DNA of 64,000 bases from Halomontanus rarus. GTDB lineage: Archaea > Halobacteriota > Halobacteria > Halobacteriales > Natrialbaceae. Location: the NCBI RefSeq assembly GCF_029338335.1, contig NZ_CP119796.1, one strand, 5' to 3'. Made by a program: the position numbers and the translations under genes. This document shows, piece by piece, positions 1 to 7,790 of the stretch (positions are counted from its first letter, which is position 1; every line of letters starts with the position of its first letter). The notes below the pieces were generated by a model. The model made no database searches. It was not told where the DNA came from and saw only the letters and a list, made by a program, of their open reading frames with translations.

Positions 1-476
1 ACGTCACAGGCCAGGATCGGGTGGGCACCCCACAGCGCGTGGAGGTCGTGACGATCGACCTTGATATTGCGCAGTTGCTTCGCAACGGGGTCGTAGACCA
101 ACAGCGCCCAGCCACCGGCGGCACCCGCGGCGGCCTTGAACTCGCCTTCCCAGGCTTCGTAGGAACCGAAGTCCTCCTCGATGCGGTCGGCGAGGTCGCC
201 GTCCGGTTCGCCGCCGCCGTCGGACGACATGTTCTCCCAGAACAGCGTGTGGAGGTAGTGTCCACAGCCGTTGTGGGTGACGTTCTCGAGAGCCGCCGGC
301 GTCGAATCGAAGTCGCCGGATTCGCGGTTGTCCGCGAGTTCTTCTTCGGCGCTGTTGAGACCGTTGACGTACCCCTGATGGTGGGTATCGTGATGCCAGG
401 TAACGACCTGTTCTGAGATCGATGGCTCCAGTGCGTCGTAATCGTATGGAAGCGGTGGAAGTTCGTGATCAGTCAT
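1..476 (-). CDS. sod: Superoxide dismutase (Fe/Mn type), 3' end cut off by window edge
   Basis: Starts at the ATG at 476 and reads off the left edge, giving about 158 of the roughly 200 residues normal for the family. The N-terminus opens MTDHELPPLPYDYDALEPSI, the usual SOD start. WHHDTHHQGYVNGLN (about 26-40) and GHYLHTLFWENM carry the first two metal-binding histidines. The last two ligands (the DVWEHAY region) lie outside the window. The enzyme disproportionates superoxide in the cytoplasm with Mn or Fe; the metal cannot be decided here. A TATA-like AAATTTAAC lies about 40 nt upstream. Identification is firm; only completeness is unknown. Confidence 0.95.
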   Translation of the reverse strand, partial: MTDHELPPLPYDYDALEPSISEQVVTWHHDTHHQGYVNGLNSAEEELADNRESGDFDSTPAALENVTHNGCGHYLHTLFWENMSSDGGGEPDGDLADRIEEDFGSYEAWEGEFKAAAGAAGGWALLVYDPVAKQLRNIKVDRHDLHALWGAHPILACD

Positions 477-512
477 AGTAACACACCTCTACGTTCCGTA
501 TCGCTCGCTCAC

Positions 513-525
513 CTGTTAAATTTTG
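513..525 (-). promoter_or_regulatory. TATA box of sod
   Basis: On the minus strand the sequence CTCAAAATTTAACAGG gives a good haloarchaeal TATA element about 38-48 nt upstream of the sod ATG. It would start a short-leader transcript. Confidence 0.5.
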
Positions 526-687
526 AGGAGTGGAATGCTAGCATCTCGCATAACCGGATGCAGTCTTGACACTTCGAGATTGGGATCACTCCTCACGAGA
601 AATCACGACGAACCGATTGGTAAAGGTTTCACCACCGGAACGATCGCGCGAAACGTCTCGACGGTCGAAATCTTCGAGGGACGGTAC

Positions 688-1047
688 CTACGATACCTCC
701 TTGTGCTGTGCATGTTCAAGCCATTCCTCGAGTGACGGCTGGCTCCAGTATCGGACCGTCTGACTTCGTGTGTCGTGCTCCAGAACGCCTGCATCTTCGA
801 GTTTTGGGAGGTGAACGTGTCGTAACGCCGTGATGACGTGACTCTGTGGATCGTCGACCTGACTCTGGTCTTCGAGGGAGACGACGTGAGTTGCGATTTC
901 GTCGACCGTCGCGACGCCGTCCGTCGACTCGTACAGATAGTACAGTGCGTACCGTCGTCGCTGATCCGCAAGCAAGTCGAACACGAGGTCGAGCGACGGA
1001 GTCTCCGCGACAGGAAGTGTCGGTGTCTTCCGCTCGGTTTCACGCAT
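688..1047 (-). CDS. Haloarchaeal winged-helix transcription regulator (DUF7344-like)
   Basis: 119 residues, starting at the ATG at 1047. The segment LVFDLLADQRRRYALYYLYE followed by TVDEIATHVV and ITALRHVHLPKLEDAGVLEH is the helix-turn-helix plus wing layout of the haloarchaeal DUF7344 family. The last third, TVRYWSQPSLEEWLEHA, is typical of the same family. The protein should bind DNA as a dimer; target and signal are unknown. It stands alone, and an imperfect palindrome 66-80 nt upstream (1113-1127) could be its own operator. It has no recognisable ligand-binding domain. Confidence 0.8.
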   Translation of the reverse strand: MRETERKTPTLPVAETPSLDLVFDLLADQRRRYALYYLYESTDGVATVDEIATHVVSLEDQSQVDDPQSHVITALRHVHLPKLEDAGVLEHDTRSQTVRYWSQPSLEEWLEHAQHKEVS

Positions 1048-1443
1048 TCGTAGACCACCTACCGTGAGTTACCATTCGAAACCACCAGCGATTCCTACTT
1101 CACCATCGGCATTAGATGTTACGTCTATCTAGAACGATATATGTGTGGAAAACGTCATAGTTGATTCGGAGACTGTATGCTCACGAGATTGTCGAACGGA
1201 CCGTCGGGGAGCGCGTAATCACCGGACGTTGGGACGCACCGGTTCGCACGAGGGCTGTACGATCGACGTAAAAATCGTTCCAGAGAGAACCGTCGTGTCT
1301 GTCACAGGGTGTCGAGAGACCGCCACGACCCATCTCGATTTTCCCCGGTCGTGTCGCAACCACGACCTGATAAGAAATCGATAACTGCGATCGTGTTGAA
1401 AGACGGAAACAGAGCCGATCGAAACACGACCGACGAACGGACG
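1048..1443. other. Intergenic region without a gene
   Basis: About 400 nt between the DUF7344 regulator and ndk, both on the minus strand. Apart from the palindrome and TATA-like element near 1113-1142, I see no coding frame with haloarchaeal character, no tRNA and no strong hairpin. Short frames exist on both strands but have unnatural composition (Arg/Cys/Ser-rich) and no ribosome-binding context. Confidence 0.6.
1113..1127. promoter_or_regulatory. Imperfect 15-bp palindrome upstream of the DUF7344 regulator
   Basis: TAGATGTTACGTCTA reads on the opposite strand as TAGACGTAACATCTA: a dyad with TAGA/TCTA ends and one mismatched pair either side of the centre. A minus-strand TATA-like CATATATCG lies just further upstream (about 1133-1142). 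The placement suits an operator for the regulator ending at 688, possibly autoregulatory. This is inference only. Confidence 0.3.
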
Positions 1444-1908
1444 TTACTCGTAGAGCCAGCCGTCGTCGTGTTGCTCGTAGTCGGCGAGTTCGTCGTCGTC
1501 GAAGTGAATCGCGATCTCGCGTTCGTTCGCACCGTCGTCTTCGTGGTCGGCCGCGTGAACGACGTTTCGGCCCAGATCGAGCGCGTAGTCGCCGCGGATC
1601 GTACCGGGTGCCGCCTCGAGCGGGTCGGTGTCGCCGATCATCTGGCGGACCTGACGAGTGGCGTCCTGTCCTTCCCAGACCATCGGGACGACCGGACCCG
1701 AAGTGATGAAGTCGACGAGACCGTCGTAAAACGGCTTATCCTCGTGTTCGCTGTAGTGTTCTTCGGCCCGTTCGCGAGGCATAGTTTCGACTTTGATGCC
1801 GACGAGCTTGAGCCCGCGGTCTTCCAGTCGGGAGATTACCTCGCCCACGAGTCCACGCGCGAACGCGTCGGGTTTGACCATCACGAAGGTCCGCTCGTGG
1901 TCGCTCAT
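1444..1908 (-). CDS. ndk: Nucleoside diphosphate kinase
   Basis: 154 residues, full length for the family. It transfers the gamma phosphate of ATP to other NDPs through a phosphohistidine. The N-terminus ERTFVMVKPDAFARGLVGEV is the nucleotide-binding start, and NVVHAADHEDDGANEREIAI holds the catalytic His of the N-x-x-H-x-x-D motif and the conserved downstream segment. The ATG overlaps the stop of the L24e gene by 4 nt (ATGA), so it is the last gene of an L7Ae-S28e-L24e-Ndk operon, a conserved archaeal arrangement. The acidic C-terminus (DDDELADYEQHDDG) is a haloadaptation. Confidence 0.97.
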   Translation of the reverse strand: MSDHERTFVMVKPDAFARGLVGEVISRLEDRGLKLVGIKVETMPRERAEEHYSEHEDKPFYDGLVDFITSGPVVPMVWEGQDATRQVRQMIGDTDPLEAAPGTIRGDYALDLGRNVVHAADHEDDGANEREIAIHFDDDELADYEQHDDGWLYE

Positions 1909-2267
1909 TCCTCGTCCTCCTCGTCCTCGTCCTGTGGCTCGGTCTCCGCATCGACCTGATCGGACGTCGCAGGTTCCTTGTCGTCGTCGACGTCGGCCTC
2001 CTCGGTCAGATCATCGTCCTCGGTGGTCTCGACCTGCTCGTCGGACTCGGACGACTCCTCTGCTGGCGTCTCTGTCTGCGCCGGGGCCTTTCCGCGGCGG
2101 CCTTCGGCGGTCCACTCGAGGTCGCGCGGTTCGCGACCCAGTTTGTAGTTCTTCTCCGCCTTCGAGTCGACGAAGTGGAGTACGGTACCGTCGTTGCGGA
2201 CGTACATGATGCCCGTTCCGGGCTCGATGTCCTCTCCGGTGTAGTCGCAGGTACGGTGTTCGACCAT
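1905..2267 (-). CDS. rpl24e: 50S ribosomal protein L24e with long acidic tail
   Basis: 120 residues from the ATG at 2267; the upstream in-frame extension is rejected because it runs through S28e. The first 55 residues match L24e (CDYTGEDIEPGTG ... LGREPRDLEWT). In classical L24e four cysteines bind zinc. Here only the first (Cys7) remains and the others are Thr, Val and Ala, so this is a zinc-free version. Residues from about 57 to the end are an Asp/Glu/Ser/Thr-rich tail, far longer than in most homologues and probably disordered. It is part of the large ribosomal subunit. It lies 1 nt downstream of S28e and overlaps ndk by 4 nt. Confidence 0.95.
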   Translation of the reverse strand: MVEHRTCDYTGEDIEPGTGIMYVRNDGTVLHFVDSKAEKNYKLGREPRDLEWTAEGRRGKAPAQTETPAEESSESDEQVETTEDDDLTEEADVDDDKEPATSDQVDAETEPQDEDEEDEE

Positions 2268-2268
2268 G

Positions 2269-2493
2269 TTACTGTCCTCCGATCGAGTCGGCCTCACGGG
2301 CGGTCTCGCGGAGCTGTAAGATGTCGCCCTCACGGACCGGCCCGAGGCAATTTCGGGTAATAATGCGTCCCTGATTCTCGCCCTCCTGAATCCGGCACTT
2401 GACCTGCATGGCTTCACCGTGCATGCCGGTCTTGCCGACGATCTCGATGACCTCGGCGGGCGTAGAGCCGCTTTCTCCCTCTTCAGCACTCAT
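2269..2493 (-). CDS. rps28e: 30S ribosomal protein S28e
   Basis: 74 residues. The S28e core is plain: AEVIEIVGKTGMHGEAMQVK followed by CRIQEGENQGRIITRNCLGP and VREGDILQLRETAREADSI. It is a small OB-fold protein of the archaeal/eukaryotic small subunit, near the mRNA exit channel. It sits between L7Ae (11-nt gap) and L24e (1-nt gap) in the same operon. Confidence 0.97.
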   Translation of the reverse strand: MSAEEGESGSTPAEVIEIVGKTGMHGEAMQVKCRIQEGENQGRIITRNCLGPVREGDILQLRETAREADSIGGQ

Positions 2494-2504
2494 CTTCTGT
2501 CACC

Positions 2505-2867
2505 TCAGCTGAGGTCCTCGAGTTTTCCAGAGATGTCTTCGACGTCGTCGGACGCCTCGCCGGCGTTGACGATCGCCGCGGCCGCACTGCCGACCTCGAG
2601 GCCGGCGGCGTGACCGACGTCATCCTGGGTCTCGACGAAGACGACCGGAATCCCCTTCTCGTCGGCGAGTTCGGGGAGGTGCATCACGATCTCTTCCGGC
2701 GTGACGTCTTCGGCGACGTAGACGAGATCGGCGTTGCCGCGCTCGATCGCCTTCGTCGTCTCGTTGGTTCCTTTCTTCACGGTGCCTGTGTCTCGTGCGA
2801 CCTCGAGCGCCTCGAGGGCGTCGTCTTGGAGGTCGGCTGGGACGTCGGTAGTGACGTATACTGGCAT
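2505..2867 (-). CDS. rpl7ae: 50S ribosomal protein L7Ae (K-turn binding protein)
   Basis: 120 residues. The L7Ae signature is seen in VKKGTNETTKAIERGNADLV and YVAEDVTPEEIVMHLPELAD, followed by GIPVVFVETQDDVGHAAGLE. In archaea this protein binds kink-turns in 23S rRNA, C/D and H/ACA guide RNPs and RNase P, so it serves both ribosome and RNA modification. It is the first gene of the L7Ae-S28e-L24e-Ndk operon, with a TATA-like element about 150 nt upstream and therefore a long leader. Confidence 0.98.
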   Translation of the reverse strand: MPVYVTTDVPADLQDDALEALEVARDTGTVKKGTNETTKAIERGNADLVYVAEDVTPEEIVMHLPELADEKGIPVVFVETQDDVGHAAGLEVGSAAAAIVNAGEASDDVEDISGKLEDLS

Positions 2868-3030
2868 TGGTTGTTCACCTCTTCTACGCGTGGGCTCGCG
2901 CTCCCCTGCCGTCCGAGCACAGCGTAGTGCACTCGTGCCGGTCGTTCCGGCGGAGGTCCTGTGGGGCTAGGAGCATCATCAACCCCGCGTAGGGTGTACA
3001 CCTGAGTAGCGTTGCCCCCCTTAAAAGCGT
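2868..3030 (-). promoter_or_regulatory. Promoter and long leader of the L7Ae operon
   Basis: On the minus strand, ACGCTTTTAAGG at 3019-3030 is a TATA-like element, about 150 nt upstream of the L7Ae start. The transcript would carry a leader of over 100 nt, unusual for haloarchaea, where short or absent leaders are normal. The leader contains a GGGG/CCCC pairing around a TTGATGATG segment (about 2963-2987), reminiscent of a kink-turn C motif but without an obvious partner GA strand. L7Ae autoregulation through leader K-turns is known in other archaea; here it is only a possibility. Confidence 0.3.
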
Positions 3031-3161
3031 GTTCAAACGCAGGAGGCAGTGACAACGGTCCGCATTCGAATCGTGCCGACTCGGTGATCCGAGCGCGCGT
3101 CGTCGACTTGATCCGCTCTCGAATCCGAGTCCTCTTTTCGATCGGGGATCCAACGTCGAGT

Positions 3162-5456
3162 ATGGACGTCGTCGGCGCGGCTACCGCACTCTTCGAGGAA
3201 GCGTCCGCCGCCGACGAGCGACGGCTTCTCGTCCTCGCTGGCGACCGAGAACGGACGTACGACGGACTCGAGTCGATCCTCGATTCACTTCCGGTCCCCA
3301 TCACCGAGACCACGCTCGTCGGACCGACCGATCGCCTGCGGTGCGAACACGTCCCGCAGTCCAACGCCGATCGATTGCTCGGCACGACGCGGACCGTCGT
3401 CGCTCTCGACGCGACGCGCGAACTTCGCCCGAACGCCCTCGGAAGCCTCGTCGGGACCGTCGACGGCGGCGGGTTGTTGATCCTGCTCGCGCCGCCGCTG
3501 GAGACGTGGGCCGAGCGCCGCGACGAGTTCGACGAGACGCTCGCCGTCCCGCCGTACTCGATCAACGACGTGACCGGTCACTTCAGGGCGCGTCTCGTGG
3601 AGACGATGCGCGCCCACCGGGGCGTCGCCATCGCGGACCTCGAGCGCGATCGACTCGAGTCCGACGGACTGACCGATCCCGCGCCGAGGCTCGCGGCGGG
3701 GCCGATCACGACACCGGCGAACCACGGCTTCCCGGACGCCGCCTACGATGCCTGTTACACGCAGGATCAGGCCGGTGCGCTCTCGGCGTTCGAGTCGCTC
3801 GCCGACTCTGGCCCTGGCTCTGGCTCTGACTCCGAACCGGACCACGACCGCGCCGTCGTCCTCGAGGCCGACCGCGGTCGCGGCAAATCCAGCGCCGCGG
3901 GATTAGCGGCGGGCTGTTTCGCCGCCGCCGGCGAGGACGTGCTCGTCACGGCGCCCGCGACACGGAACGCCGCGGAGGTGTTCGCCCGTGCGGAGGAACT
4001 TCTAGAGAGCCTGGGCGTGGCGACAGCAGAAATCGATCGGTCGGGGCCGAACTCGAGGACGATCGACGTGACGGGGTGCGACGGACGCGTCCGGTTCGCG
4101 ACCCCCGCGGAGGCGGCCGCGAACGCGACGACGGCGGACGTCGTCCTCGTCGACGAGGCTGCCGCCCTGCCCGTCTCGAGACTCGAATCGCTGCTCGCCG
4201 CCGACCGAATCGCGTTCGCGACGACGATCCACGGCTACGAGGGGGCGGGACGGGGGTTCTCCGTGCGCTTTCGCGATCGACTGGCCGAGGGTCGCCACGA
4301 GGTAATCGACGCGACGCTGTCCGAGCCGATCCGGTACGCCGCCGGCGACCCCGTCGAGGTCTGGGCGTTCCGCGCGCTGTTGCTCGACGCTCGCCCGCCC
4401 GTCGAACCGCTCGTCGCCGACGCGAGTCCCGAAACCGCGACCTACCGGAGGCTCTCGAGCGCGGCCCTCCTGGCCGACGAACACCTGCTCCGCGAGGCCT
4501 TCGGCCTGCTCGTCCTCGCGCACTACCGCACCGAACCGAGCGACCTCGCACGAGTGCTCGACGCGCCAAACCTCGAGGCCCGCGCGCTGGTCCACGACGG
4601 TCACGTGGTCAGCGTCGCGTTGCTCGCCCGCGAAGGGAACCTCTCGGCCGACCACAGGGCGGACATGTACGAGGGCGGGCGCATCCGCGGGAACATGATC
4701 CCCGACATCCTGACGAGCCAGCTCCGCGACGAGGACGCCGGACGGCACGAAGGGCTGCGCGTGATGCGGATCGCGACCCACCACGCCGTTCGCTCTCGAG
4801 GTCTCGGCTCGAAACTCCTGGCGTGCATCCGCGAGGAGTTCGCCGATCGAGTCGACTGGCTCGGAACCGGGTTCGGAACGACGCCCGACTTGCTCGCGTT
4901 CTGGCGGACGAACGGCTACTCGACGATCCACTGTTCGACCACGCGCAACAACGCCAGCGGCGAGTACTCGGCGGTCATGCTCGCGCCGACGAGCCCTGCA
5001 GGCGCGGGGCTTCACGACCGCCACGCCGGCTGGTTCACCCGCCGGTTCCCCGCCGTCTGCTCGGACGCGCTGGCGGATCTCGAGCCGGACGTCGCTCGCG
5101 GAGTTCTGCGATCGGTCGACGCGATTCCCCCGCTCGAACTCACCAACCACGAGTGGCGCGTCGTCGCCAGTGCCGCCTACGGGCCCGGGCTGTTCGACGT
5201 CGATCCGGGACCGTTCCGGCCGCTGGTCGTCCGGTACTTCTGTGACGACTCGAGTGACATCGACCTCTCCACCCGCGAGGAACGGCTCTTCGTCCTGCGG
5301 GTGCTCCAGGGGCGCGACTGGCAGCCCGTCGCCGACCGACTCGGCTACCACTCGACGAGTCAGTGTATGCGGGCGCTGGGCGACGCGCTGTGCCCGCTGG
5401 TCGACGAGTACGGGAGCAACGTGGCACTCGAGACACGGGATCGGTTTCGAGAGTAG
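3162..5456 (+). CDS. tmcA: tRNA(Met)/RNA cytidine acetyltransferase TmcA
   Basis: 764 residues from the ATG at 3162. An upstream in-frame ATG at 3012 would add 50 residues of non-family sequence (MPPLKACSNAGG...), so it is rejected. Domains in order: N-terminal domain (1-200), RNA-helicase-like ATPase with Walker A LEADRGRGKSS (about 232-242) and Walker B VVLVDEAAAL (about 326), then a GNAT acetyltransferase with RIATHHAVRSRGLGSKLL (about 535-552), and a C-terminal tRNA-binding domain. The family uses acetyl-CoA and ATP to form N4-acetylcytidine, at C34 of elongator tRNA-Met and in archaea at many rRNA and tRNA sites. It is transcribed away from the L7Ae operon. The elongator tRNA-Met gene is also in this window (42303-42456). 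Confidence 0.93.
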   Translation: MDVVGAATALFEEASAADERRLLVLAGDRERTYDGLESILDSLPVPITETTLVGPTDRLRCEHVPQSNADRLLGTTRTVVALDATRELRPNALGSLVGTVDGGGLLILLAPPLETWAERRDEFDETLAVPPYSINDVTGHFRARLVETMRAHRGVAIADLERDRLESDGLTDPAPRLAAGPITTPANHGFPDAAYDACYTQDQAGALSAFESLADSGPGSGSDSEPDHDRAVVLEADRGRGKSSAAGLAAGCFAAAGEDVLVTAPATRNAAEVFARAEELLESLGVATAEIDRSGPNSRTIDVTGCDGRVRFATPAEAAANATTADVVLVDEAAALPVSRLESLLAADRIAFATTIHGYEGAGRGFSVRFRDRLAEGRHEVIDATLSEPIRYAAGDPVEVWAFRALLLDARPPVEPLVADASPETATYRRLSSAALLADEHLLREAFGLLVLAHYRTEPSDLARVLDAPNLEARALVHDGHVVSVALLAREGNLSADHRADMYEGGRIRGNMIPDILTSQLRDEDAGRHEGLRVMRIATHHAVRSRGLGSKLLACIREEFADRVDWLGTGFGTTPDLLAFWRTNGYSTIHCSTTRNNASGEYSAVMLAPTSPAGAGLHDRHAGWFTRRFPAVCSDALADLEPDVARGVLRSVDAIPPLELTNHEWRVVASAAYGPGLFDVDPGPFRPLVVRYFCDDSSDIDLSTREERLFVLRVLQGRDWQPVADRLGYHSTSQCMRALGDALCPLVDEYGSNVALETRDRFRE

Positions 5457-5470
5457 CGACGGTCGACGAA

Positions 5471-6208
5471 CTACGACACCAGTCGGCGCACAACCGGCTC
5501 CGGCATCGCTTTCAACAGCCACGCGACCAGTCGCCACCGCCGAGTCACGTAGACGTGATCGCGCTCTCGACGGATCGCTCGAGCGATCTGGGCCGCCGCG
5601 GTCTCCGGGGAGGCCATCCAGAACAGTTCGTCGTCGTCTCCCATTGCCATCGCGGTGTCGACGAACCCCGGTTCGACCGTCGTGATCGTCACCTCGGTCT
5701 CCCGGCTCGCCTGTCGATGGCGCAACCCCTCGAGGTAGGTCGAGACGAACGCCTTCGAGGCGTTGTAAGCGGGTGCGCCGCCGTTGCCGAAGATCGCTGC
5801 GACCGAGGAGAGACCGACGAGGTGGCCATCGGCGGACGGCCGGGACTCGAAGTACTCGATCGCCGCCGTCGCTAGCGCGGTAAACCCGCGGACGTTGACG
5901 TCGATCGTCTCTCGCTCGGGTTCCCACTCGAGATCGTGGTTCACGTGCCCGACGCCGGCGCTGAGGACGACGAGGGAGACGTCGCCCATCGCGTCCGCGA
6001 GTTCGCGAAATCCACGTCTGGCGTCGTCGGTGTCGGTGACGTCCATCGTCGCGACGTAGGCTTTCGTCGGAAGCGACGCACCGATCGCTTTCAGCCGTTC
6101 CGTTCGTCGGGCGGCGAGGCCGACCTCGTAGCCCGCGTCGGCCAGTTCTCGAACGAGCGCCTCGCCGATTCCCGAGGACGCCCCGACGATGATCGCGCGG
6201 TCTGTCAT
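5471..6208 (-). CDS. SDR-family oxidoreductase
   Basis: 245 residues from the ATG at 6208; a longer in-frame extension lacks the Rossmann start and is rejected. Short-chain dehydrogenase hallmarks: IIVGASSGIGEAL (nucleotide-binding TGxxxGIG type, residues 5-17), DVTD at about 62, LSAGVGH (NAG-like), and the catalytic YNASK preceded by the SS of VGLSSVAAI. The C-terminal RRWRLVAWLLKAMPEPVVRR may sit at the membrane. It is NAD(P)-dependent; the substrate is unknown. It converges on tmcA with a 14-nt gap. Its C-terminal layout resembles SDRs annotated as DltE/YqjQ-like, but no pathway is implied by its neighbours. Confidence 0.88.
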   Translation of the reverse strand: MTDRAIIVGASSGIGEALVRELADAGYEVGLAARRTERLKAIGASLPTKAYVATMDVTDTDDARRGFRELADAMGDVSLVVLSAGVGHVNHDLEWEPERETIDVNVRGFTALATAAIEYFESRPSADGHLVGLSSVAAIFGNGGAPAYNASKAFVSTYLEGLRHRQASRETEVTITTVEPGFVDTAMAMGDDDELFWMASPETAAAQIARAIRRERDHVYVTRRWRLVAWLLKAMPEPVVRRLVS

Positions 6209-6345
6209 TCGAGTTGGAATGAGTGTGACGTCACCTTGAAACATCGCTATAGACTGGTCGACAACGTCGATGGACATGTAGGTCAGTAGAAATACGCAAC
6301 GCATCTCTGGGAAACGCATTAGTTCCGCTGACAAGTACAACAGAT

Positions 6346-6789
6346 ATGAGCGGCGTAACCGTAACGCTCCAACCGGCCGACGACAGCACGCGATCTCACG
6401 TCGAAACCGTGCTAGAGGAAAACGACTTACCGTCGCGAGACGTACGATCGAAACTCGACTGTTTCTACATCGGGTACGACGGCGCCGACACGGTCGGTGT
6501 CGGCGGCATCGAAATTCGGGGGACCGATGGACTTCTCCGGTCGGTCGCCGTCGAACGGAGTGCACGAGGGAAGGGGTTCGGAACGGCGATATGTGAGGCA
6601 TTGGAAACCGAGGCTCGAGCCGAGGAGGTCGAAACGCTGTATCTGCTCACGACGACCGCGCCCGAGTTCTTTGCCGAGCAGGGATACGCGGCGATCGACC
6701 GGACTGGCGCTCCTGGCCCGATCCAGCAGACAACCGAGTTCGACGATCTCTGTCCCACGACCGCCACTTGCATGAAGAAATCCCTATAG
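6346..6789 (+). CDS. GNAT acetyltransferase, ArsN2-like
   Basis: 147 residues. The GNAT acetyl-CoA loop is visible in LLRSVAVERSARGKGFGTAI. The stretch ETLYLLTTTAPEFFAEQGY, followed by the C-terminal FDDLCPTTATCMKKSL, is the layout of the ArsN2 group, annotated as arsenic-resistance N-acetyltransferases. No arsenite pump, reductase or ArsR gene is adjacent, so a role in arsenic metabolism rests on similarity alone. The start at 6346 fits a transcript with little leader. Confidence 0.75.
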   Translation: MSGVTVTLQPADDSTRSHVETVLEENDLPSRDVRSKLDCFYIGYDGADTVGVGGIEIRGTDGLLRSVAVERSARGKGFGTAICEALETEARAEEVETLYLLTTTAPEFFAEQGYAAIDRTGAPGPIQQTTEFDDLCPTTATCMKKSL

Positions 6790-6830
6790 CACTTGCTCTG
6801 AGAGAGCTATTTTCTGTACTGAACGGGGGC

Positions 6831-7418
6831 TCAACGGTCCTTCCGAACGAAGAAACCACCTTCGAGTAGCCGTTCCGAGAGCGACCGATCACTCGAGTTC
6901 CCTTCCCGTCTCCCTCCCATCCCCTTCTCGGCGAGTTCCTCGAGCGCACCCTCGGACTTCTCGAGGTCCGAAAGCCCCATTCCCTCGAGGACGTGGTCGG
7001 CTTTCGTGAACTGGATCTCCTCGTAGTCGACGATCTGTACGCGATTTCCCCACGGGTCGCGGAAGTCGATCCCCGAGGTCGAGAGGCGATCGACGGCGTG
7101 TTCGGCGAGGCTGTCTTCGACGGCGCTCGCGTCGTCGACGACGAGACCGAAGTGACGCTGGTCATCGTCGTCGCGGTCGTCGACAGCGGCCTCGGAGAGC
7201 GCGAGGAACTGATCACCCACGTCGAGGAAGGCACTCGAATCCGATCGCCCGCGAAGGTTGAACTCGAAGAGCGAACCGTAGAACTCGAGGGCCTCGTCGA
7301 TGTTGCCGACCTCGAGTGCGACGTGGTTGATGCCGACGAGTCGGGCGCCTGCCGAGTTCGAGTCTGGGGCTCCGCTCGAGCCGACGTCGGAGTCGGAATC
7401 GGAATCGAAGTCGGACAT
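6831..7418 (-). CDS. VOC (glyoxalase/dioxygenase-fold) family protein
   Basis: 195 residues from the ATG at 7418, chosen because the upstream 32-codon extension has no family character. After a short Asp/Ser-rich N-terminus comes one VOC domain: ARLVGINHVALEVGNIDEAL, ALEFYGSLFEFNLRG, then DQRHFGLVVDDASAVEDSL and GIDFRDPWGNRVQIVDYEEI. His and Glu positions fit metal binding. It is followed by a basic/acidic C-terminal tail. The substrate is unknown; such proteins include glyoxalase I, bleomycin-resistance and ring-cleaving dioxygenase types. The divergently transcribed 44-residue zinc protein starts less than 100 nt away. Confidence 0.82.
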   Translation of the reverse strand: MSDFDSDSDSDVGSSGAPDSNSAGARLVGINHVALEVGNIDEALEFYGSLFEFNLRGRSDSSAFLDVGDQFLALSEAAVDDRDDDDQRHFGLVVDDASAVEDSLAEHAVDRLSTSGIDFRDPWGNRVQIVDYEEIQFTKADHVLEGMGLSDLEKSEGALEELAEKGMGGRREGNSSDRSLSERLLEGGFFVRKDR

Positions 7419-7513
7419 TACCCACGCATCTTCGATCCGCTCGACGGTAAGCTCTGTGCTGGGTCGTCTCGTGGCAACAAAGGCTATGCCCCCGTAGTTC
7501 GCCGGTGTGAACA

Positions 7514-7648
7514 ATGCGCTACCCAGACGGACGATGCGATCGATGTGGCGAACGCGAGTACGCGACTATCGACGGGTCGTGTCGGTGTCCGAACTGTGCA
7601 CAGCGAACCGTTCTTTCACGAAACGAGTCGAGTCCTCGTACCTTCTGA
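7514..7648 (+). CDS. Small zinc-ribbon protein (44 aa)
   Basis: A 44-codon frame, too short for routine calling. It opens MRYPDGRCDRCGEREYATID and continues GSCRCPNCAQRTVL, giving two paired-cysteine knuckles (C8xxC11, and C23xC25xxC28), enough to hold one zinc ion. Composition and codon use fit haloarchaeal coding sequence, unlike the overlapping frames. Haloarchaeal genomes carry many such small Cys-pair proteins, mostly of unknown role. It is divergent from the VOC gene, with DUF456 downstream on the same strand. I recognise the zinc-ribbon pattern but no specific function. Confidence 0.65.
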   Translation: MRYPDGRCDRCGEREYATIDGSCRCPNCAQRTVLSRNESSPRTF

Positions 7649-7790
7649 ATTCGAACTGTGAACACAGGTCCCTGACGGTCGACTACCCCCACGTCGAATA
7701 CACTCTCACCGACGGCGACCACCCAAGCGGACTCCGGTGAACACGAACACAGACAGTACGCCTATACCGATACCGATCATTCGCTGTCCT

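Noticed and set aside
3012..3161. Extra 50 residues at the TmcA N-terminus
   Set aside because: The upstream sequence does not resemble the family and includes the L7Ae promoter region; the ATG at 3162 gives the normal start.
4002..5927. A 641-codon open frame on the minus strand opposite tmcA
   Set aside because: Composition is Arg/Glu/Val-rich with no known domain, and it mirrors the codons of tmcA and the SDR gene. GC-rich haloarchaeal genes commonly generate such antisense frames.
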